NCBI GenBank assembly: GCA_002422085.1 | Contig: DISZ01000005.1 | Coordinates: forward strand, 186,001-250,000 | Source of the DNA: Rhodobacteraceae bacterium UBA6197 | GTDB taxonomy: Bacteria; Pseudomonadota; Alphaproteobacteria; Rhodobacterales; Rhodobacteraceae | Reading direction: 5' to 3' | Length of the DNA stretch: 64,000 nucleotides | Part shown: positions 60,911 through 64,000 of the stretch, one piece after another | Position numbering within the stretch: the stretch's first letter is position 1 | How the letters are laid out: every line of letters starts with the position of its first letter | Notes under the pieces: model-generated | Databases searched by the model: none | Told to the model about the DNA's origin: nothing | Seen by the model: only the letters and a program-made list of their open reading frames with translations | Translations under genes and position numbers: made by a program

Positions 60911-61815
60911 CGCTGCAACTTGTATTCGATGCGCTGTCCCTCGGGGGCATCTATGCGATTGCCGCGCTGGGCATTGCACTGATTTTCGGCGTGATGAAGT
61001 TGGTAAACTTTGCCCATGGCCAGTTCATCGCCTTTGCCGTCTTTGCGCTGATCGTGCCTTCCACCGATGCGGTGGCGGTGATGGGGCTGGGTGCGGCACC
61101 TGCACTTGTGCTGGTGCCTGCGCTTTTGGCGGTAGGCGCGGGGTTGGCGGTGGCGTCGGAATATCTGGTGTTTCGCCCGCTGCGGAATGTCTCGCCCGTG
61201 GCGCTGATGGTGGCCAGTTTCGCGCTGGGTGTAGTGATCCAGAACGCCTTGCTGGTGATCTATGGCGGCAGACCCAAGGCGATCAGCCTGTGGCCCGAAC
61301 TTGGCAAACCCGTGCGCCTGCTGGGGGCCGAGGTGCCGATGCTGCAAATCATGGTGATCTGTGCGGTTTTGCTGGTCCTGGCGCTGCTGGCGATAATGCT
61401 CAAACGCAGCCGGGTCGGGCTGGAGATGCGGGCGGCCGCCGAAGATTTCGGCATGGCGCGGTTGCTGGGGGTGCGGGCCAATGCGGTGATCGCCGGAGCC
61501 TTCGCGCTGTCGGGGGCGCTGGCGGCGACGGTGGCTCTGGTGCTCGTGGCGCAAACCGGTGTGGCTGATGTGCGGATGGGTGGGCAGATCATGTTGATCG
61601 CCTTTATCGCCACCGTGGTCGGCGGCATGGGCAGCTTGCCCGGTGCGGTGGCCGCAGGGTTTGCGATTGGTGCCGTGTCTGTTGCCTTGCAAGCCGTCCT
61701 GCCGATCGAGGCGCGGCCTTTCCGCGACGCCTTCCTCTATGGCCTTGTTATCCTTGTTCTTCTTCTGCGTCCACAGGGGCTTTTTGCCTCTGCCAGCGCC
61801 AAGCCGAGGGTCTGA
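60907..61815 (+). CDS. Branched-chain-type ABC permease (LivH-like)
   Basis: The 302-residue permease has about eight hydrophobic segments. It starts with LVFDALSLGGIYAIAALGIALIFGVMKLVNFAHGQ, the LivH hallmark, and includes EMRAAAEDFGMARLLGVRAN, the cytoplasmic EAA-like loop that contacts the ATPase. Its ATG overlaps the livF-like stop as ATGA. It forms the translocation path with the LivM-like subunit. Confidence 0.93.
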   Translation: MTLQLVFDALSLGGIYAIAALGIALIFGVMKLVNFAHGQFIAFAVFALIVPSTDAVAVMGLGAAPALVLVPALLAVGAGLAVASEYLVFRPLRNVSPVALMVASFALGVVIQNALLVIYGGRPKAISLWPELGKPVRLLGAEVPMLQIMVICAVLLVLALLAIMLKRSRVGLEMRAAAEDFGMARLLGVRANAVIAGAFALSGALAATVALVLVAQTGVADVRMGGQIMLIAFIATVVGGMGSLPGAVAAGFAIGAVSVALQAVLPIEARPFRDAFLYGLVILVLLLRPQGLFASASAKPRV

Positions 61816-61816
61816 T

Positions 61817-62866
61817 ATGACCGAACACCAAGCCCGTAAACTGGCCAGCTTGACCACGCCTTTGCTGCTGATCGCGCTGCTGACCGCCTTTGTGCTGCTG
61901 ATCGACGCCTTTGGCGACCGCTCGCTTGGTCGTATGGCTGCCGAGACGTTGATCCGCGTCACGCTTGTGGTGGGGTTCTGGATATTCGCCGGAAATTCGG
62001 GCGTCATCAGCTTTGGCCACGCGGCTTTTGCCTGTGTGGGGGCCTATGTCTCGGCCTGGATGACGCTGAAGCCCGCGATGAAATCGCTGTTGCTGCCCGG
62101 TCTGCCTGATTGGGTGGCGCAAGCCGAATGGCATGTGCTTCCCGCAGCGGTAGTGGCGGGAGTTATGGCCGCACTGCTGGCGCTGGCGACGGGGGCCGCC
62201 ATTCTAAGGCTGTCGGGCATTGCCGCCTCTATCGCCACCTTTGCCTTTCTGGCGATGGTGAACACGATCTGGGCGAACTGGACGCCGGTGACAGGCGGAA
62301 CGTCGTCCGTCGTGGGTCTTGCACGCTATGTCACTCCGTGGGTGGGGCTGGGCTGGGCATCGGTTGCGATTGTGGTGGCCGCGATTTATGGGGCGTCGGC
62401 ATCGGGGCTTGCGCTGCGTGCCACCCGCGAAGACGAGGTCGCGGCAAGTGCCAGCGGCATCGACCGTTACCGCCACCGCCTGGCCGCCTTTACCGTTTCG
62501 GCGTTCTTCTGCGGTGTCGGTGGCGCGCTGATGGGCCATCTCATCGGCGTCATCAATCCCGACGGGTTTTATCTGAGCCTGACTTTCCTGATGCTGGCGA
62601 TGCTGGTGGTGGGCGGGATCGGCAGCCTTTCGGGCGCCGTGGTGGGGGTGCTTGTCGTTTCGATCGCGGTCGAAGGGCTGGTCCGCCTGGAGAAGGGCGT
62701 CACACTGGGTGCAACCCAGTTTGCGCTGCCAGCGGGAAGTCAGGAAATCCTGATCGGCCTTGCCATGATCTTCGTTCTGATTTTCCGCTCTGCCGGTCTG
62801 TTGGCGGGGCGCGATCTCATCTTGCCTGCCGCGTGGGTCGCGGGGCGGGCGAAAACAACCAAATGA
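61817..62866 (+). CDS. Branched-chain-type ABC permease (LivM-like)
   Basis: The 349-residue permease has about nine hydrophobic segments. LivM signatures are GNSGVISFGHAAFACVGAYVSAW near residues 58-80, LALRATREDEVAASASGID (ATPase-coupling loop), and GGIGSLSGAVVGV. ATG 61817 lies 1 bp after the livH-like TGA. An earlier open frame overlapping livH is not used. It is followed 25 bp later by the binding-protein gene. Confidence 0.93.
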   Translation: MTEHQARKLASLTTPLLLIALLTAFVLLIDAFGDRSLGRMAAETLIRVTLVVGFWIFAGNSGVISFGHAAFACVGAYVSAWMTLKPAMKSLLLPGLPDWVAQAEWHVLPAAVVAGVMAALLALATGAAILRLSGIAASIATFAFLAMVNTIWANWTPVTGGTSSVVGLARYVTPWVGLGWASVAIVVAAIYGASASGLALRATREDEVAASASGIDRYRHRLAAFTVSAFFCGVGGALMGHLIGVINPDGFYLSLTFLMLAMLVVGGIGSLSGAVVGVLVVSIAVEGLVRLEKGVTLGATQFALPAGSQEILIGLAMIFVLIFRSAGLLAGRDLILPAAWVAGRAKTTK

Positions 62867-62891
62867 CCCGAACAAACAACAGGAGAAAGCT

Positions 62892-64000
62892 ATGAAATAC
62901 CTGACCCTTGGCGTTGCGCTTGTCGCGGCGCTGGCAACGCCGGTGATGGCGGACGACATCACGGTGGGCTTTGCGATTGCCAAGTCTGGCTGGATGGAAG
63001 CCTACGACACACCTGCCGCCACGGCTGCGAAAATCCGCATTGGCGAGATCAATACAGCGGGCGGCCTTTTGGGAAAGCAGCTCAAGTGGATCGAAGCGGA
63101 TACCCGTACCGACCGTGCCGAGGCCGCCAAGGCCGGGTTGGAAATGGTGGACCAGGGCGCGCAGATGATGGTGGTCTCTTGCGACTACGATTTCGGTGCC
63201 CCAGCTGCCCTTGTGGCCGAAGGCGAGGGCATGAATTCGTTCTTTCTTTGCGCCGAAGATGTGAAAGCGGGGATTCAAGGCGTGGGCCCGAATGCCTTCT
63301 CGTCATCGGTGCTGGCGCCTGTTCAGGGCGCCACGATGGCGGAATGGTCCTACAAGACGCGCGATGCCCGCAAGGCCTATGTGCTGGAAGATACGTTCAT
63401 CGAATACAACAAGGGTATCTGCACCGGCTTTGACTGGATGTTCCCACGCCTTGATGGGGCGGAAATCGTCGGGCGCGATACGTTCAAGAACGATGACGCT
63501 TCCATAGCAAGCCAGATTACCCGGATCAAGGCACTGCCCCAAGAGCCGGATGTGATCATGCTGTGTTCGGTGATGCCGGGGGCCGCGGCGGCCGTCCGTC
63601 AGATCCGCGCCGCCGGGATCAATTCGCTGATCCTGAACGGGTCTGCGGTTGACGGCAGCTATTGGCTGAACGCCACGCCCGACCTGTCCGGCTTTGTCGT
63701 GCCGGTGCAGGGCTCGATCTATGGCGACGATCCGCGCCCCGAGGTCGAGGCTTTCAACGCGGCCTATGAAAAGGCCACCGGAGCGCGGCCAGCCAGCCAA
63801 TACGCCTATCCGGGCTATGTGCTGATCGACCTTTGGGCCAAGGCGGTGGATCGCGCAGGCACGGTCGAAGGTGCCGCTGTGACGGCAGAGTTGGAAAAGA
63901 TGAAGGATGAACCGACAGCCTTTGGTCCGCGCAACTTCTCGTCCGAATTGCACCACCAGAACACCGCGCTGATGCAGATCATCGAAATCACCAACGGCAA
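62892..64000 (+). CDS. Periplasmic substrate-binding protein of the ABC importer, 3' end cut by window
   Basis: A type I periplasmic binding protein (Peripla_BP_6/LivJ-like). It starts at ATG 62892 after AGGAGAAAGC and stays open to the window end (369 codons, no stop seen), so it is truncated here. The signal peptide MKYLTLGVALVAALATPVMA is followed by mature DDITVGFAIAKSG. EINTAGGLLGKQLKWIEADT and PQEPDVIMLCSVMPGAAAAV fit the two-lobe fold. It delivers the substrate to the LivH/LivM pore. Being last in the hyu operon, its specificity would define the pathway substrate. Confidence 0.93.
   Translation, partial: MKYLTLGVALVAALATPVMADDITVGFAIAKSGWMEAYDTPAATAAKIRIGEINTAGGLLGKQLKWIEADTRTDRAEAAKAGLEMVDQGAQMMVVSCDYDFGAPAALVAEGEGMNSFFLCAEDVKAGIQGVGPNAFSSSVLAPVQGATMAEWSYKTRDARKAYVLEDTFIEYNKGICTGFDWMFPRLDGAEIVGRDTFKNDDASIASQITRIKALPQEPDVIMLCSVMPGAAAAVRQIRAAGINSLILNGSAVDGSYWLNATPDLSGFVVPVQGSIYGDDPRPEVEAFNAAYEKATGARPASQYAYPGYVLIDLWAKAVDRAGTVEGAAVTAELEKMKDEPTAFGPRNFSSELHHQNTALMQIIEITNG

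Noticed and set aside
1..64000. tRNA or rRNA genes
   Set aside because: No cloverleaf with a GTTCGA-type T-arm and CCA end, and no rRNA signature, was found by eye. A tRNAscan run would be decisive.

Overview
The window is high-G+C chromosomal DNA of an alphaproteobacterium, almost certainly Rhodobacterales (Rhodobacter/Rhodovulum/Paracoccus-like). The evidence is the gene order of the division and cell-wall (dcw) cluster with the family-typical DUF2161 and DUF2484 genes, a long-linker FtsZ ending in a conserved tail peptide, aerobic CobS/CobT cobaltochelatase, a divergent BolA/J-domain pair, a PntA/PntB transhydrogenase, and many protein matches recalled from that order. No rRNA, tRNA or CRISPR was seen.

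Layout. 1-17.2 kb: dcw cluster on the + strand (mraY, DUF2161, murD, ftsW, murG, murC, APC permease, DUF2484, murB, ddl, ftsQ, ftsA, ftsZ), interrupted by a reverse-strand L-lactate dehydrogenase and an amino-acid permease. 17.3-21.1 kb: lpxC, bamD, recN. 21.3-28.3 kb, reverse strand: SnoaL-like protein, D-lactate/glycolate-type FAD dehydrogenase, aminopeptidase P, cobT, cobS. 28.4-34.5 kb: DUF808 membrane protein, a methionine sulfoxide reductase B gene broken by an in-frame TGA, J-domain protein, bolA, DUF4177, gatB, small membrane protein. 34.6-41.2 kb: pepN, then malate synthase G, a GlcG/HbpS-like protein and a PuuD-type amidohydrolase. 41.4-44.9 kb: tryptophan-to-anthranilate genes (tryptophan 2,3-dioxygenase, GNAT, kynureninase) and an isoprenylcysteine-methyltransferase-like protein. 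45.1-49.7 kb: pntAB and DUF3422.

49.7-54.2 kb is a decayed accessory segment: an SDR tail, an IS5-family transposase remnant, a resolvase-like ORF, a frameshifted inositol-monophosphatase/ADP-ribosylglycohydrolase fusion and an IS256-family remnant. 54.2-64 kb is an intact catabolic island: an AraC-type regulator divergent from hyuB-hyuA and a complete LIV-type ABC importer (two ATPases, two permeases, and a binding protein cut by the window end). Together these look like uptake and ATP-dependent opening of a small cyclic amide (hydantoin, oxoproline or lactam type); the true substrate is unknown.

Two non-coding patterns stand out. First, a dispersed ~35-bp intergenic element (core GGATATTTG..CGAAGATGAAA, or GGAGTATTT..CCAAA.AGAAG) occurs in seven clear copies, several next to stop codons, and two copies carry perfect hairpins. 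Second, many spacers are filled with locus-private GC-rich minisatellites (units of 7, 11, 15, 16/17, 22, 23 and 27 bp), some of which contain a ribosome-binding site or begin at a stop codon.
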